Source: Cepaea nemoralis
Lineage: Eukaryota; Mollusca; Gastropoda; Stylommatophora; Helicidae
Direction: 5' to 3'
DNA length: 64,000 nt
NCBI GenBank assembly: GCA_014155875.1
Contig: JACEFZ010017448.1
Coordinates: 793,501 to 857,500, forward strand
Part shown: one piece after another, positions 10,922-50,479 of the stretch
How the letters are laid out: every line of letters begins with the position of its first letter
Numbering within the stretch: the stretch's first letter is position 1
Translations under genes and position numbers: made by a program
Notes under the pieces: model-generated
Told to the model about the DNA's origin: nothing
What the model saw: only the letters and a program-made list of their open reading frames with translations
The model's database searches: none

Positions 10922-11263
10922 ATGCTTGGCGCCGCCATCTTGGGTTTCCATTCACAAAGGTTAAATAACATCTCCTTGGAAACAATATTTTTCAACCACA
11001 AATGGATGACGATTGACGATGAAACTCTCCAACTTTATGTACAGATAGATGCAGAATTCGAAAATCTATCTCAAATTATCCAAAGATTTACAAATACAGC
11101 TTTAGAAAATAAAATTACTTACACTTTGGCAAATATCGAAGTTATGTCAATGACACAGGTGATCTCAAATGCTGGCTATTTGCAGAATGATAGAATGGCC
11201 ATTTTTCCGGAAGCGGAGATGGTAAAATCTTATTGTCACGAGTTATTTAAATATATCCAATGA
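10922..11263 (+). CDS. Unrecognised 113-codon ORF, copy 2
   Basis: Second copy of the ORF at 8798-9139 within the tandem duplication, identical except LQLYVQID in place of LQLYVQMD. Function unknown. Confidence 0.35.
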   Translation: MLGAAILGFHSQRLNNISLETIFFNHKWMTIDDETLQLYVQIDAEFENLSQIIQRFTNTALENKITYTLANIEVMSMTQVISNAGYLQNDRMAIFPEAEMVKSYCHELFKYIQ

Positions 11264-12089
11264 GATATACAAAGGGTATGTTAATAGTCCATGATGTGTC
11301 AACATGACAAACCCTTCTGCGCAAGCGCGGAAAATGGTTTCCGGTTAAAGCATGCTATACAGTAGTGATAGACCTCACTATGGGTGACATGACCACACAC
11401 AAAAAAAAGCTGTTTATCTATTCTATATATAATGTTCTAGTTTCATTAGCCTCTTTCAGGCATTCGATGTTAGTTACTTTGGCAGTCCAAGGAATTTGCA
11501 ACCTTTGACTAAGGAACCACATCTCTGTTGCTTCCAATCTCTTCCTAATTATTTGTTCGTTTACATTCCAATAATAGCATATATACTAGTCAATAATTAA
11601 ACATTGGGTTTTTACTAATGAAACAATCACAGTTGGATAGTAGAGCTTGATCAGATGAATCCAACGGTATCTCAACAAAGATTGTGCATCAATTCTAAGT
11701 GGAGTTATTTAATATTTTTGTGTCGTGATCTACAACCAGGAAGTACAAAGAAATCTACACCAATGTGTTAGTTCTTTTTTGAGGCCCGTAAATTGGAAGC
11801 TGACAAATTCTGCCTTCTATTACTGTAGTTTGTTTAATTTTAAAAAGACAATATAGTACCATATATCATTGCGTCCGGGGTGGCAAGGGCTAACTTGTTA
11901 TCTATTTTTCAGTAGGATGTGCCGTGACCTAATTAACAATTAAAAATGGCCGCCATTTGTTTATTATTCATTAAACGTGTGTCCCATTGCTAACAAGCCT
12001 AGCAAGATGTATACTTTATTGTGAGTTTTGGTAACAGGAAAGTAAAGGTCACATTCCTCTTTTGATAGAATGTCAAGAGGATTGAGAGG

Positions 12090-12215
12090 ATCAACTTAAT
12101 TGCCCCGGGGTTTACCCCATATGGCTTGGTCTCTTTCCACACGGCAGCCTGCTGAAAGCATCGCACAAAGAACAAGAGTCTCCGAGTCTCTAACAAAAAT
12201 GCACTCGACTTTTAA
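12090..12215 (-). mobile_element. SINE family A, truncated copy
   Basis: Minus-strand match to the SINE body (ACCCCATATGGCTTGGTCTC, GCATCGCACAAAG) up to CTCGACTTTTAAGAC. The tRNA-like head is missing. Confidence 0.75.
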
Positions 12216-12358
12216 GACTTTTCAATAGGATGTGCTGTGATCTAATTAATAGTTAAAAATAGCTGCCCATTTGTATTAATTAAATGTCATGTGAAATGTT
12301 CATCGTTAGTGAAAGAACAATTCATGAAAATGTAATCATATTGTCTTAATGTACCCAC

Positions 12359-13250
12359 TTAGTTAGTTAGTCGATAGATCATCCTCATTGCACATCGAAC
12401 CATTCAGTCCATAAGTACTCGGATCCCCTCTTCAGCAAATCCTGCAGCGTGTTGCGGCCAACGACACCAGTTCTGTGTTGGTTTATCAATCTTCTTTGGC
12501 TTCCTGCGTAGTGTTCTTGTTTGGCTACCCCTCTTTTGATTTGCTGTTCTCGCAGTCTGACCATGGTTGTAGATTCGCAGTCATCACTTGTTCACTTGCA
12601 AAAGTCTTACTTCTCGTAGAGCATTCAGAATGTCAGCCTGGTCCATGGCGTGTCCCCCCTCCACCTTAGCCTTACCTGCGAGCTTGTCAGCCCGCTCATT
12701 TCCTTGTACTCCTGCATGCCCTGGCACGAAGATGAAACTAATCTTTGTCAGCCTGAGACCGCTCCAGAGACAGCAACCACTCTCTTCGGACCCACCCCGT
12801 CTCTATCCTCTTGAGCATGCTCATTGAATCGCTAAGGAAACATGCCCTATTGAATGTCTGTGTCTCGAGCCATGATATTGCTTTACTTACTGCCATGACT
12901 TCCATAGTCAGGCTACTTGTGGTCTCAACAAAAGCACCAGAGTCCTCCTTCACAATTCTCCCTCTGGCCCACGCCGTGAAGGCCCATGAGCTTCTCGACC
13001 GACCCATCTGTGTAGATGACAGCATCACCGTCTAACGAATTCTCGAAAATCAATGCTTGTACTTCCGCCTCCACAGCAGCCGGATTTTCTTGTCTGCATT
13101 TTCTGTCTAGTTGGATGCAAACTGAAAAGGACGTACAGAAATCTGTTGGCACTTGTACCCACTCCCCGCCAGGTTCTAAGTCCTCCAGTGAACACACCTG
13201 TTGAAGAATGTCTTTGGCTTGTACCCACTGCATTGTGACAGCTTTCTTTT
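12359..13250 (-). mobile_element. RNase H LINE, 5'-truncated copy
   Basis: Minus strand: 13250-12925 encodes a linker (CSLEDLEPGGEWVQVP, FCTSFSVCIQLDRKC) and the RNase H first motif AVIYTDGSV. After a frameshift near 12980 come SSLTMEVMAVSKA and CFLSDSMSML. The 3' end is GATCTATCGACTAACTAA. It is close to the plus-strand copy at 35261-36570 and ends just before the piggyBac-like element. Confidence 0.88.
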
Positions 13251-13273
13251 GTTGATTAAATATCATGCATTAA

Positions 13274-13970
13274 CCCTTTACAGGGCAGACGCTTGTCCGT
13301 TTTGTAGCCCTGAACGGGCAAGATTTTTTCAGGTTCTGTAAAAATTTCGGGTCGCGTTAGTAAAAACATCACAAACAAGGTGTTAGTCAACCGATTTTAG
13401 TTAAATAAACAACACAATGAAGGGAAAAGCATGCAGAATATGTTACTCACGTGATTGTTGCCGGTAATCCATATATGAACACAAATATTTACGAAATACG
13501 GCATGTTGTTTGTGATTTTCCGTCATCTATACAGCAATTTACAAACACATTTTCAGAATCATAATCACTTTCTTTAAAGTCCGACTCACGACTGCTAATG
13601 CAAAGTAACGCTTTGCACTGATATCTAGCTCCGATTAATAATCAACTTCGTGCCCTTTAATGTCATTTAAATTGAACAGAGCGAAATCTCGGCTATCACT
13701 TGAAGAATCGCCGAAATCCATTTTGAAAAACAGCGTAAAACTCCCAAAAACTATCAAAACAAGTCTGTAAAAGTCTGTTAAAAGTAATTGTAGCGCGTTT
13801 ACAAATGGCGGCCACGTTGTCAAGCTATGGGCGAAAGTGAAAGTAGCCGACGGAAGTGTCGGAAAGCCGAGAGATCGCGTTGTTACAATGCATAATAGTA
13901 TCGGCCGGAATCGGCCGTTACGCTCGTATTTAGAGACCGGCCGGTAACGGACGCTACGCCTTGTAAAGGG
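13274..13970 (-). mobile_element. piggyBac-like element, internally deleted
   Basis: TTAA target sites at 13270-13273 and 13971-13974 bracket inverted ends CCCTTTACAGGGC and (reverse complement of the right end) CCCTTTACAAGGC. TTAA sites plus CCCTTT-type ends are diagnostic of piggyBac. The sub-terminal regions are GC-rich (GGCCGGTAACGG). On the minus strand near 13718-13640 a short frame starting MDFGDSSSDSRDF resembles the acidic/Ser start of piggyBac transposases; the rest of the transposase is gone. At 697 bp it is non-autonomous. Confidence 0.85.
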
Positions 13971-13974
13971 TTAA

Positions 13975-15480
13975 TGTAAGTGAATAAGTTTGTAACTGCT
14001 GCATAAATTAAGCAGTCTCTTTCACTAATAATTGATTTCTACTTCTGTATAATTACACTATCCTGTATCTAAAAGTGAGCAATTAATAATTAAATACTAA
14101 CTTTAAAAAAAAAAAAAAAACTTATTTCACAGTATTTATTTATTATTTATTATTTTTTTAAATAATTATGTACTGCTGCGCTGCTAAGAAAAACAGTACT
14201 CCTTACACTACTTACATGTTAACAAACAGGTCTGAAAACTGGCTTTCAAAATTATTTTCAGTCATGTCAAATGCTGAAAAATTATATAAATACAGATAAA
14301 TTACTGCTACAAATGAAACTTGTATTCTGTTTAATTTTATTAGTTATATTGCCAGTTCTAATTATAAATAAATACAGGTCCATGCCACGGAGCTGATTCT
14401 TGGCTCGTTTTTCTCAGCCTCAATGACAGACTTTAGCAGGAACATTCATAGGATATAAACACTGAACAACATGACGTCCTTGACACTCCTCAATATTTAT
14501 TATTGATGATTATCACAGCAAATATCTTCATACGTTCCCGTAGGTGCGGGATGGCATGTGATAAATATACAAAGTACATATTCAAAGCAGCTGAGTAATG
14601 TTCACAACTTTGATGAGAGACAATCGTCTCATCTGCACAGTAATTTCTAACACAGTGTCTGACTACGCTACGGTCACACTTACGGCCGTCCGCCCTTGAC
14701 GTCTGGCGTGGAGCATTGCTGAGCCGCCATCAACTCGGCACACTGTAAACAGGCTTTGAATGGCTATTCAATCAGCTGCACAACTGTACGAAATACTTTC
14801 GCCTCTTGCTGAAGAATCATTACACTAATGGAGTGAATAATCTTTCACGGCTTCAACACAGTTTCACGTCTTGCTTCAATCGAGACCCTGGCCTGACTGA
14901 GTCCAGCTGTCTCGTTTTCACATGAACTACCCAACTGCCGTCACGTGATACACAACTTCTTTGAATAGTCTCCCTTCGCTATTCATCATCATCATGAGTT
15001 CCGCACTGACTTTCCTTGATTTATTCGTGCGTGTTAGTTCATAGTGATAGCGTGAATTCCTCTCACTACGACAATTCTTCTTCTACGGTAAACCTACTCT
15101 TAATACACCAGTTTACCGCTGTCTGCCTCATATCGGCACATGGCAGTCCACTATAGTAATTAGTATAGTCAGGGTGCCGCCATTTAAATTTTGAGTTATG
15201 ACTGCACTATCTCTTTTTCATTACTGTGCTGAATATTTTCTCCCGAACACAGTAAAAGGAGGTAATTGTTGAAATTCTTCAAGTATACGTAAACTTGAAT
15301 GCAGAATCCAAAAATGCATTAAATGGTAACCAGAGACAAAAAGAAACAAGAGTTAAAATAAAAATTAGCTTACCAAACATCATAAGAACTTAATAACTTC
15401 AAGAAAATAAAGTTCTAAGCGACAAACGCTTGAAGCCTAGCAGACAGACCATTTTTTAATTTATTAGAGTGGTTTCCCGT
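13975..15480. other. 1.5 kb without a recognised gene or repeat
   Basis: AT-rich to 14350, then more balanced composition to 15180. No open frame of note and no duplicate elsewhere in the window. An old LTR or intergenic DNA are both possible. Confidence 0.4.
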
Positions 15481-15485
15481 GACGT

Positions 15486-15944
15486 ATGCCACGTTGTTTT
15501 AGAATACATGAGGTCATAAGTAAGCATGGTTACAAACCGGAAGTCATTGGAAGGTCACTTAAAATTCTCCACAAAAAAACTTCTCCACCAGCCCCACCAA
15601 TACTTACAAAGTCCGACAACGTTATGGACAGACCAGAACAAGTCATTATTCTGCGCCTCAGATCAGGGCACAATAGATTACGCAACCACATGTATACAAA
15701 ATTCAAGATTGGTGAAACAGCCATGTGCGCATGTGGATTGGCGTCACAGACAGCAGAGCACATACTCCAAGACTGCCCAAAATATAACATATCTAGGCAA
15801 ACCTTCTGGCCTAGAGAGACGACAGTGGAAGATAAACTCTATGGACCGCTGTGTGAACTGAAAAATTCATACAAGAGACAGCATTGCAGTTATAGATATA
15901 TTTCAAGCGAACGAAAGAAGAAGAAAGTCCGACAACTGACATAG
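15486..15944 (+). mobile_element. LINE 3'-terminal ORF fragment
   Basis: The open frame encodes a typical end region of a RNase H-type LINE: QVIILRLRSGHNRLRNHMYT, CACGLASQTAEHILQDC and WPRETTVEDKLYG. The Cys/His arrangement is a known C-terminal feature of such elements. Related pieces are at 17325-17440 and 34920-35150. Confidence 0.75.
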
Positions 15945-16042
15945 CTACTAATAAATGACAATATATTAAATACAATTTCTCTTCATTATCATGACATATA
16001 TATTAATTAATATACTTATACTTATACTCAAATTTAGCTCTT

Positions 16043-16192
16043 GTTTGAGCTTGTCAATCAGTAGTGTATATTCCTGACTGGACCCGGGATTGAACTCCGG
16101 ATCACTGGCATGTGAGGCGATTGTGCAACCACTGGAGTTCTATCCCAGGTCCAGCCTGGGATATGCACTACTGATTGATGAGCTCAAACGAG
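16043..16192. repeat. Inverted repeat formed by two SINE-like halves
   Basis: GAGCTTGTCAATCAGTAGTG to TTGAACTCC (16043-16099) is the imperfect reverse complement of GGAGTTCTATCCC to TGATGAGCTCAAA (16134-16190), with about 35 bases between. The left half, read on the minus strand, carries a B-box-like AGTTCAATCCC, so this is probably two head-to-head pieces of a tRNA-derived SINE. Confidence 0.65.
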
Positions 16193-16966
16193 ACCGAAAC
16201 TCGAGTCTAGTGCTCTCAATATGACGTGGACAAGGCTTAAGGTTATATGTGGAAATATGTACGTACAAGATATAGATATACACTCCAACAACATTGAGGG
16301 CCCTCCGGGCCCAGAAACATTTATTACATCCATCGATCGGTTTAGAAGTCCACCACACTCTCATTAACTGTACTTATCGCCCCTGAATCAGCATATCACC
16401 CCAGAACGAGCATAATCACCTAATGAGGCCCTGTAAAGGATACTTTTTACAATAAATAATTTGGGACCGTTATATGGAGGAGTGCCATAAATTAATATAT
16501 TTATCTCAAATGCCAATGGAGACAAATTGCAGAAAGTGAGCTGTGTTGAAATGAATATTTCACTGCTGACAAACAATGGAAATGTGATGACAAAACTTCA
16601 AAGAACAAATATTGCTTTGCAAAATCTAACACAATAAAAACCTGTGGATTGAAACAGAACAAAAGACAGAATACTAATACTAGGATAATGGATAATGCAC
16701 ATTTCCTGTGGTAATGTATGGATGGAAGTGAAACATGAACATTTAACCTGGACAGCTGAAATGCGCATAATTCATATCCACCTTAAGGGTTACAGAGAGT
16801 ATTAAAAATTTATTGGACGGAAAGGAGGAAATAAAAAAATATCTATCCAAAAAGAACACTCTTCAAGAAGATTTGTTATTAAAGTTTAAAACAAATAAAA
16901 TTAAGGAAAATGAAATATTTTCAGCTTGTAAAAAGACATGAATATCTATCTTTTTTCCCATTCATT

Positions 16967-17180
16967 TGCTTTGAACTCATGCGTAACCCACGTTGGACCG
17001 ATGTATACATTAGAGATAGCTTTCCATTTAACAAGTGCCCCTCGCCATCAGTCAAACCACTTCGACTTCTGAAGTAATTGTAATTTAAGTCATAGATGAG
17101 AAGTGAACATTGTTTAGTCTCACTGACAGGTGTAGGGGTTCACCCTGCTACCTCGCCATCAGCACACCGGCGGTTTAAGA
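16967..17180 (-). mobile_element. tRNA-derived SINE, family D
   Basis: Matches the other family D copies (27360-27643, 30100-30240, 45024-45305 minus; 32928-33130 plus) in GATAGCTTTCC, CGCCATCAG and the region of GGTGTAGGGGTTCACCC, which is the antisense of the B box. Confidence 0.7.
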
Positions 17181-17324
17181 TCAGAAGCCCCATGTCGTGC
17201 TTGCTCCGTGAAGGAGTTTTTATCGCTGAAATGACAAGCACTTTTATAAACTTTTCTTTCAGTTCACAGTCAATAAAACCCATCCTGACCACATGGAAAA
17301 AAAAAACGATGTTTATTATCTACT

Positions 17325-17440
17325 TTCAAGATCAGGTCATCATTTATAGATTGCGAATAGGACACAGCAGACTCAGCTATCATCTATATCATAAGTTCAG
17401 TATTGATTTTCATCTCTCTGTACATGCAGTAGTAGTGCCA
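17325..17440 (+). mobile_element. LINE 3'-end fragment
   Basis: Encodes QDQVIIYRLRIGHSRLSYHL, related to the segment QVIILRLRSGHNRLRNHMYT at 15630-15700. Short and decayed. Confidence 0.65.
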
Positions 17441-17569
17441 TGATGATCAGGTACCTACCAAATTTCTGCCTCACTTAAAATGAGTGCAAATAAATGCATT
17501 CATTCATTGGTACCTTTCCGTCTTGACAGACGATAGTTTGGTACATTGTGCTTCAAAAAGGCTTAATAA

Positions 17570-20060
17570 CTATGACCCATGGCGGTGGCGAGTGTGGCTG
17601 ATAAGGCCAATTTGTGCTGTAAATGTTTGCCCACAGTGGATGCATGTGAAAACATGGTCATTTCCACCATCATGCACCATCATATGTCTCTCACGCTCTG
17701 TGTGTGCTTTATCTGCAATCATTTTCTCCTTTGTCTTTATTCCATTTCTGATAGTTGCCCTCCATGAAACACGTTCAGCTGGCGACTTGCTCCCAATGTG
17801 CATTATCATTGCCTGTATCAATCATGTCCCGCTTACACACATCTTTGTATCGTAGTAGAGGCCAACCCTGAGATCTCTTACCCATCTGTAATTCACCAAA
17901 CAAGATGCCCTTTGGTATTCTACCATCATCCATCCTCCTAACATGTCCTATCCATCTAAGACTACGAAGACTGAGCATGGAACACACCGTCACACAACCT
18001 GATCTTTCCAATACTTCAGTATTTGTGATTTTGTCTTGCCACTTAATACCAAGTATTCTTCGCAGACACCGCATATGAAAGCTGTTTAAACGTTTCTCTT
18101 GGTGTGAGTAAGTTGACCAGGTTTCACTGCCATAAAGAAGAGTACTAAGGACACAGGCTTGGTAGACGAGAACTTTTGTTTTAGCAGTAAGCTTCCTGTT
18201 TTCCAAGACTCTTTTTGCTAACATGTTCATTGTTGTTGCTGCCTTACCAATCCTGATGTTGATTTCCTGATCTAGGGATAATTTGCTATTTACCTCTGAT
18301 CCTAGATATGTAAAATGGTCTACTATCTCCAGTTCGGTATCGTCAATAAAGATTGATGGTACACCATGTGCACCATGTGATATAATCTGTGCCTTCTTTT
18401 TGCTAATTGTTAAACCAAATTCAGAACAAGCATTGGAGAATGCAGATAGTAGATGTTGTAAGTCTTCCTCAGAGTGGGTCGTAATTGCAGCATCATCCGC
18501 AAAAAGCAACTCTCTGATTAGTAACCTCCTAATTTTGGTCTTAGCCTTCAATCTCTGAGCATTATAGAGGCCGCCATCTGAGCGTGAGTGAATGTATATA
18601 CCACCATCCTGATCACGAAAGGCATATTTCAGTAGGAGTGACAAGTATATTCCAAAAAGGGTGGGGACTAGTACACAACCTTGCTTAACTCCACTCTTGA
18701 TTTCAAACTCTTCTGAAGTTGCACTTGATTATACCCTTCATGCCTGTGTGGAACGATTCCACAATGGACAGAAGAGTTGGTAGGCAGCCAATCTTCTTTA
18801 GTGCCTTGAACAGACCCTCACGACTGACCAAATCAAATGCCTTTGTGAGATCAATGAAGGCAATAAAAACAGTGGTTGATTTTGTTCCCGGCATTTTTCT
18901 TGCATTTGTTGCAATGAGAATATCATATCAATGGTAGACCGGTTCTGTCGGAAGCTGCACTGTGATTTGGGGTAGACTTGATCTCCTAGGACTTTAAGTC
19001 TGCACAGAACAATGCTGGCAAATACTTTCCCAACAGTACACAAAAGTGAAATACCTCTATAGTTGTTACAGGCGCTTCGATCGCCCTTGTTCTTGTACAG
19101 CGTTATGATGCTTGAATCTTTGAAATCCTGTGGGACTTGTCATTCTCGCCACCATAGCTCTATTAGCTGGTGGATCTGTAGAGTGAGTGTTTCTTGCCCT
19201 CTCCTGATTACCTTTATTGGAATCCCATCCTTACCTGGAGCCTTGCCAGATGCAAGTTCATTTATAGCACACTTAACTTCTGTTCTGATGGGAAGTGTGT
19301 CCAGGTGGTCAAGAGTTGGCAGGGCCTCTATGGCGTTGAGGGCATCATCCGCTAGTTTGGTCTCACTTGAGTAAAGCTCTAAATAGTGCTCTACCCATCT
19401 ATCCATCTGCTGTTTCTTATCAGTGATGATTTCTCCAGTCAAGGTTTTCAGTGGTGCACTTCTTTTGATCATTGGACCACAAAACTTCATCCAATAGACA
19501 TTTGCACACTGCCTGGCAGCCTTTTGTACATCCTTCCTAGCTTGCTTCAGCTCATTGAGAGTGTTACGTGTTGTTCTTTCCTTTTTTCTTAAGAGAGCTA
19601 TCTTCTTTTTATCAATCAAGGGCTGCAGTGTTTGTGATCCACAGTGCCGTAAACCCCTACCGCAGTTTTATAAAGAGTTTCCTTAAGTTTACCCCACTTT
19701 TCACTTACTGTACAATTTTCTGATGTATCATTGAACATGTCTTCAAGTTGCTGTTTAAACTCAAAGCACATTTCAGGATCGTGAGTGTTAATAATATTAA
19801 TCCTGGGGCTAGATGTATGTTTAGCTGTGTAGATTCTCTTTGGTCTCAGTCTTCTTCTTCTTCTTCTGCTTCATCCAGAGTTTTTTTTTTTCCGACGTGA
19901 TTGCGCTGTGCCTGTTTACAGCAGAGCTGCGTTCTTGCACCGTTAGGCCGACACATCCTACTTCTGTGGGTATTTGTTGAGCGGGTTAACCTTCCTGGGG
20001 GTCTAAGTCTAACTCTTGCAACAACCAAAGAATGATCCATATCACAGTCATACAAACAAA
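17570..20060 (-). mobile_element. Second RTE-like LINE, truncated and broken
   Basis: Minus strand from 20060: DMDHSLV of the endonuclease end, then a SINE insertion (19853-19999). 19619-19140 covers the pre-RT and first RT region (MDRWVEHYLELYS, GKAPGKDGIP), 19043-18703 RT motifs (CSFRQNRSTIDM, FIDLTKAFD) and 18644-17775 motif C, intact as FADDA, with the thumb (RCLRRILGIKWQDKITN). The tail at 17821-17570 has a C2H2 finger, CIHCGQTFTAQIGLISH. At least three frame breaks (near 19140, 18800, 18690) disable it. It shares layout with the LINE at 1-2790 but is a different family. Confidence 0.9.
19853..19999 (-). mobile_element. Short SINE, family C, inserted in the RTE LINE
   Basis: Flanked by an 11-bp target duplication with one mismatch: GGTCTCAGTCT (19842-19852) and GGTCTAAGTCT (20000-20010). 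In its own orientation it runs from AACCCGCTCAACAAATACCC to a GAA-repeat tail. Other copies: 25311-25462 and 60826-60956 (plus), 48580-48720 and 55438-55545 (minus). Confidence 0.85.
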
Positions 20061-20383
20061 TGTAGCATTAAAAACAATGTATTCCCTTAGTGAATTTAAA
20101 CACAGAAGCCACGTATAATATGTTGCAGGATTTATTTTATTGCCTGGCATATTTTGCTGCAACGTGTCAAGTGCATACAGCAGAGTTATATATCATATGA
20201 AGTGAATAAATGAATAATACATTAGCTGAAACAATTAAAAACACACAGTCACAGGTATTGTTCAAATGTGGAGCATTTGTTATCCCCAAGGTAATTTAAA
20301 ATTGAACTCAATCTCTGTATTTTTACATAAAACTGGCTGGAAGCACCTAATTGCAATTGCCTGACTATGTTTAGGTATTATTT

Positions 20384-20985
20384 TGGGGCAAGTGCAGATA
20401 TTCAAATACCTGGGCACATGGGTAACATCATATAGAAGATACATGCACAGAGATAAAGAACAGAATAGAACAAGCACGAACTGCATTCTATGAAGAACAA
20501 TTTGTGCAATAGGTCACTGTTCTTTAAAGTGAGAAAAAGAGTTCTTGCATGTTACATAGAACCAATTTTAATATAAAGCTGTGAATCCTGGTCAGTTATT
20601 AAATAGGCAAAAAAATCCATGGAAGCCTTGGAGATGTGGTTTTATAGAAGAATGCTGAAAATTAATTGGGCAGCAAAAATTAGCAATCAGGATGTCTTAA
20701 GGGAAGCTGAGTCGCAAAGACAATTTATCACAAATAGAAAGACACAGTCATCTATTTTGGCTATGTTATGATAAGACAAAAAGTGGAACATGTTGTGACA
20801 ACTGGAAAGATTTGTGGAAAGAGAGACAGAGGAAGACAGTGTGAGAAGATTCTTGACAGTCTTGTGTCATGGCATGAAAGGGAGTCAACACACAAATTAA
20901 TCTATGATGTCAGAGATCGTAATTTGTGGAGAGGCATGATCGCCCATTCCACCAGGTATGGCACCACAGGACTGGATATTTAGTT
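20384..20985 (+). mobile_element. LINE 3'-end fragment with many stops
   Basis: Interrupted frames encode FKYLGTW, a MEALEMWFYRRMLKINW segment and DVLREAESQRQF, ending in a GKxxGKRxRGR-type tail near 20805. This is the C-terminal part of a LINE reverse transcriptase related to those at 26300-26740 and 37340-37521. Confidence 0.75.
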
Positions 20986-21099
20986 GTATATATTAACAAT
21001 AAAAGATTGTGCAACATATTGTTTGTGGCTTCCATGTTTAAAACATGGCATTAACCAACTTCCTTCCCCCTAGACCTGTATACAGACGTCATGATTGTA

Positions 21100-21460
21100 A
21101 CTTCTTCTGTCTTTTATCCCCAGCTGCATAAGCTTTCAAACAACGCACACCAAGTTGTCTATCCTCTGCTGTCTCCTGCAGTTCCTTCCATGTCTTTCTC
21201 ATAACATTAATCTCTTTCTCTAATTAATCTCTTTCTCATAACATTAATCTCTTTCTCTAATTCTCTTGTCCATGTGTTTTTAGATCTCCCTGTTTCATTT
21301 GCCCTGTGGGTCCCAGTAAAGGGATTTCTAGTTATATTATTCTCAGATTTTTTTTCAAAGTGTGTCCTAACCATCACAAGCGTCTTTTCCTCACGATTCA
21401 CTGTAATCTGTTCTTTCCACAAGCTCTGTATTAGTGATTCTGCCATACCATTATAATCCT
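21100..21460 (-). mobile_element. LINE 3'-end fragment
   Basis: Minus strand encodes SLIQSLWKEQITVN, LVMVRTHFE, FTGTHRANETGRSKNTW, a decayed LINE C-terminal tail of the GRPKxTW type. A 32-base direct repeat (TCTCATAACATTAATCTC) lies at 21197-21265. Confidence 0.6.
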
Positions 21461-21559
21461 CCTGTTCTGCACAATCACCGTTGATTAATGTTTATACTTT
21501 ATTAGTAATTGTTTTAGATGTGATCATAACAAACTACTGCTTTAATTATAGTAATTAAA

Positions 21560-21780
21560 CTGGAAGTCTGAGAGAGGACAAGAAAGAAGAAGACATTTAT
21601 GCAAAGATAAAAGGTGCTCACACAGCTCAGGTTGATCAACACGAAGAGGGACACAGGACATTTCAGACACCTTGGGCAGGAAGGTGCATGAGGTGGGGAA
21701 AACCGAAGAGATTGATAAACCTTTTAGCTGGCTTTAATGAGAGCAACATTCTGCAAACAACCTGCTACATAATAATGATG
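21560..21780 (+). mobile_element. LINE 3'-end fragment with ATGATG tail
   Basis: Encodes GHFRHLGQEGA and ENRRD-like sequence and ends TAATAATGATGATGATTAT. The segment matches the LINE pieces at 35215-35260 and 36571-36665, which are one element split by an insertion. It lies about 30 bases before the probable copine 5' UTR exon. Confidence 0.6.
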
Positions 21781-21868
21781 ATGATTATATTAAAACTGTT
21801 CTTTCCTCAGGTACTTCAGTTGCTATAGGAACAACTAACCGGTCCGTCTCCGTTTTATAGAAACAACA

Positions 21869-49845
<27,977 letters not shown>

Positions 49846-50370
49846 AGCTGTTGGCCAGATTATTTCAGCATCTGTTAGTTTCATATTTAATTTCTCAATA
49901 TTGAACTCTTAAAAGACATGAAGGTGTCATTATAATTTCTCTGAGTTGTCGTTACTTTTGCTAAATGTTCCTATATATTGAAGAATTTTTAGTATTATGT
50001 TTAAAATCTATATAGATTATTAAAGAATATTGAAAAGTATAACTAGAATGGAATTGAAAAACAGTACAGTAAAAGATATAGGCTGTAAATACTGATTTCT
50101 TGTCATAAACGCTACCTATTATTGATCTTAAAGAGTTATTCTTACAAAAACTATTTATAGTTATCCCCATTGGTTATGTTTGTATATTACATTTACAACA
50201 CTGTGATTGATATGTCTTGTTTCTGTTGAATTTTAATCTGCAAATGTTATAAAGTTATAGTCACAGATTTGGAAACAATCTCTATTATTATATATTTACA
50301 ATATAGTTACCTGTGAACTTTACTTTATTCATAAATATTTTTTGAATAAACATTTATGTTAATTGTGAAC
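49846..50370 (+). promoter_or_regulatory. Copine 3' UTR with polyadenylation signal
   Basis: AT-rich sequence follows the stop without further splice-site or coding signals. AATAAA at 50345-50350 is followed within about 25 bases by a GT-rich run (TTTTGTGATTGAG). No mobile element interrupts it. Confidence 0.65.
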
Positions 50371-50479
50371 ATTTTGTGATTGAGCTTATTTTATGCAGGC
50401 TGTTTATTTTAGATTTTTACAAATCTTTTTGTCACCAGATATTTAAATGTCAAAATAATAGAAACTTGGACAGGCGGAC

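Larger units (their letters stand above)
9667..11782. repeat. Tandem duplication, copy 2 (2.1 kb)
   Basis: Begins with the same ATTAGCATATAAAAATGGCC as copy 1 and ends at the same GTTCTTTTTTGA. The eight bases between the copies (9659-9666) are filler. Very few point differences are visible, so the event is recent. Confidence 0.93.

Noticed and set aside
17096..17855. Plus-strand frames of 115 and 123 codons
   Set aside because: The first mixes SINE and LINE remnants; the second is antisense to the zinc-finger end of an RTE-like LINE.
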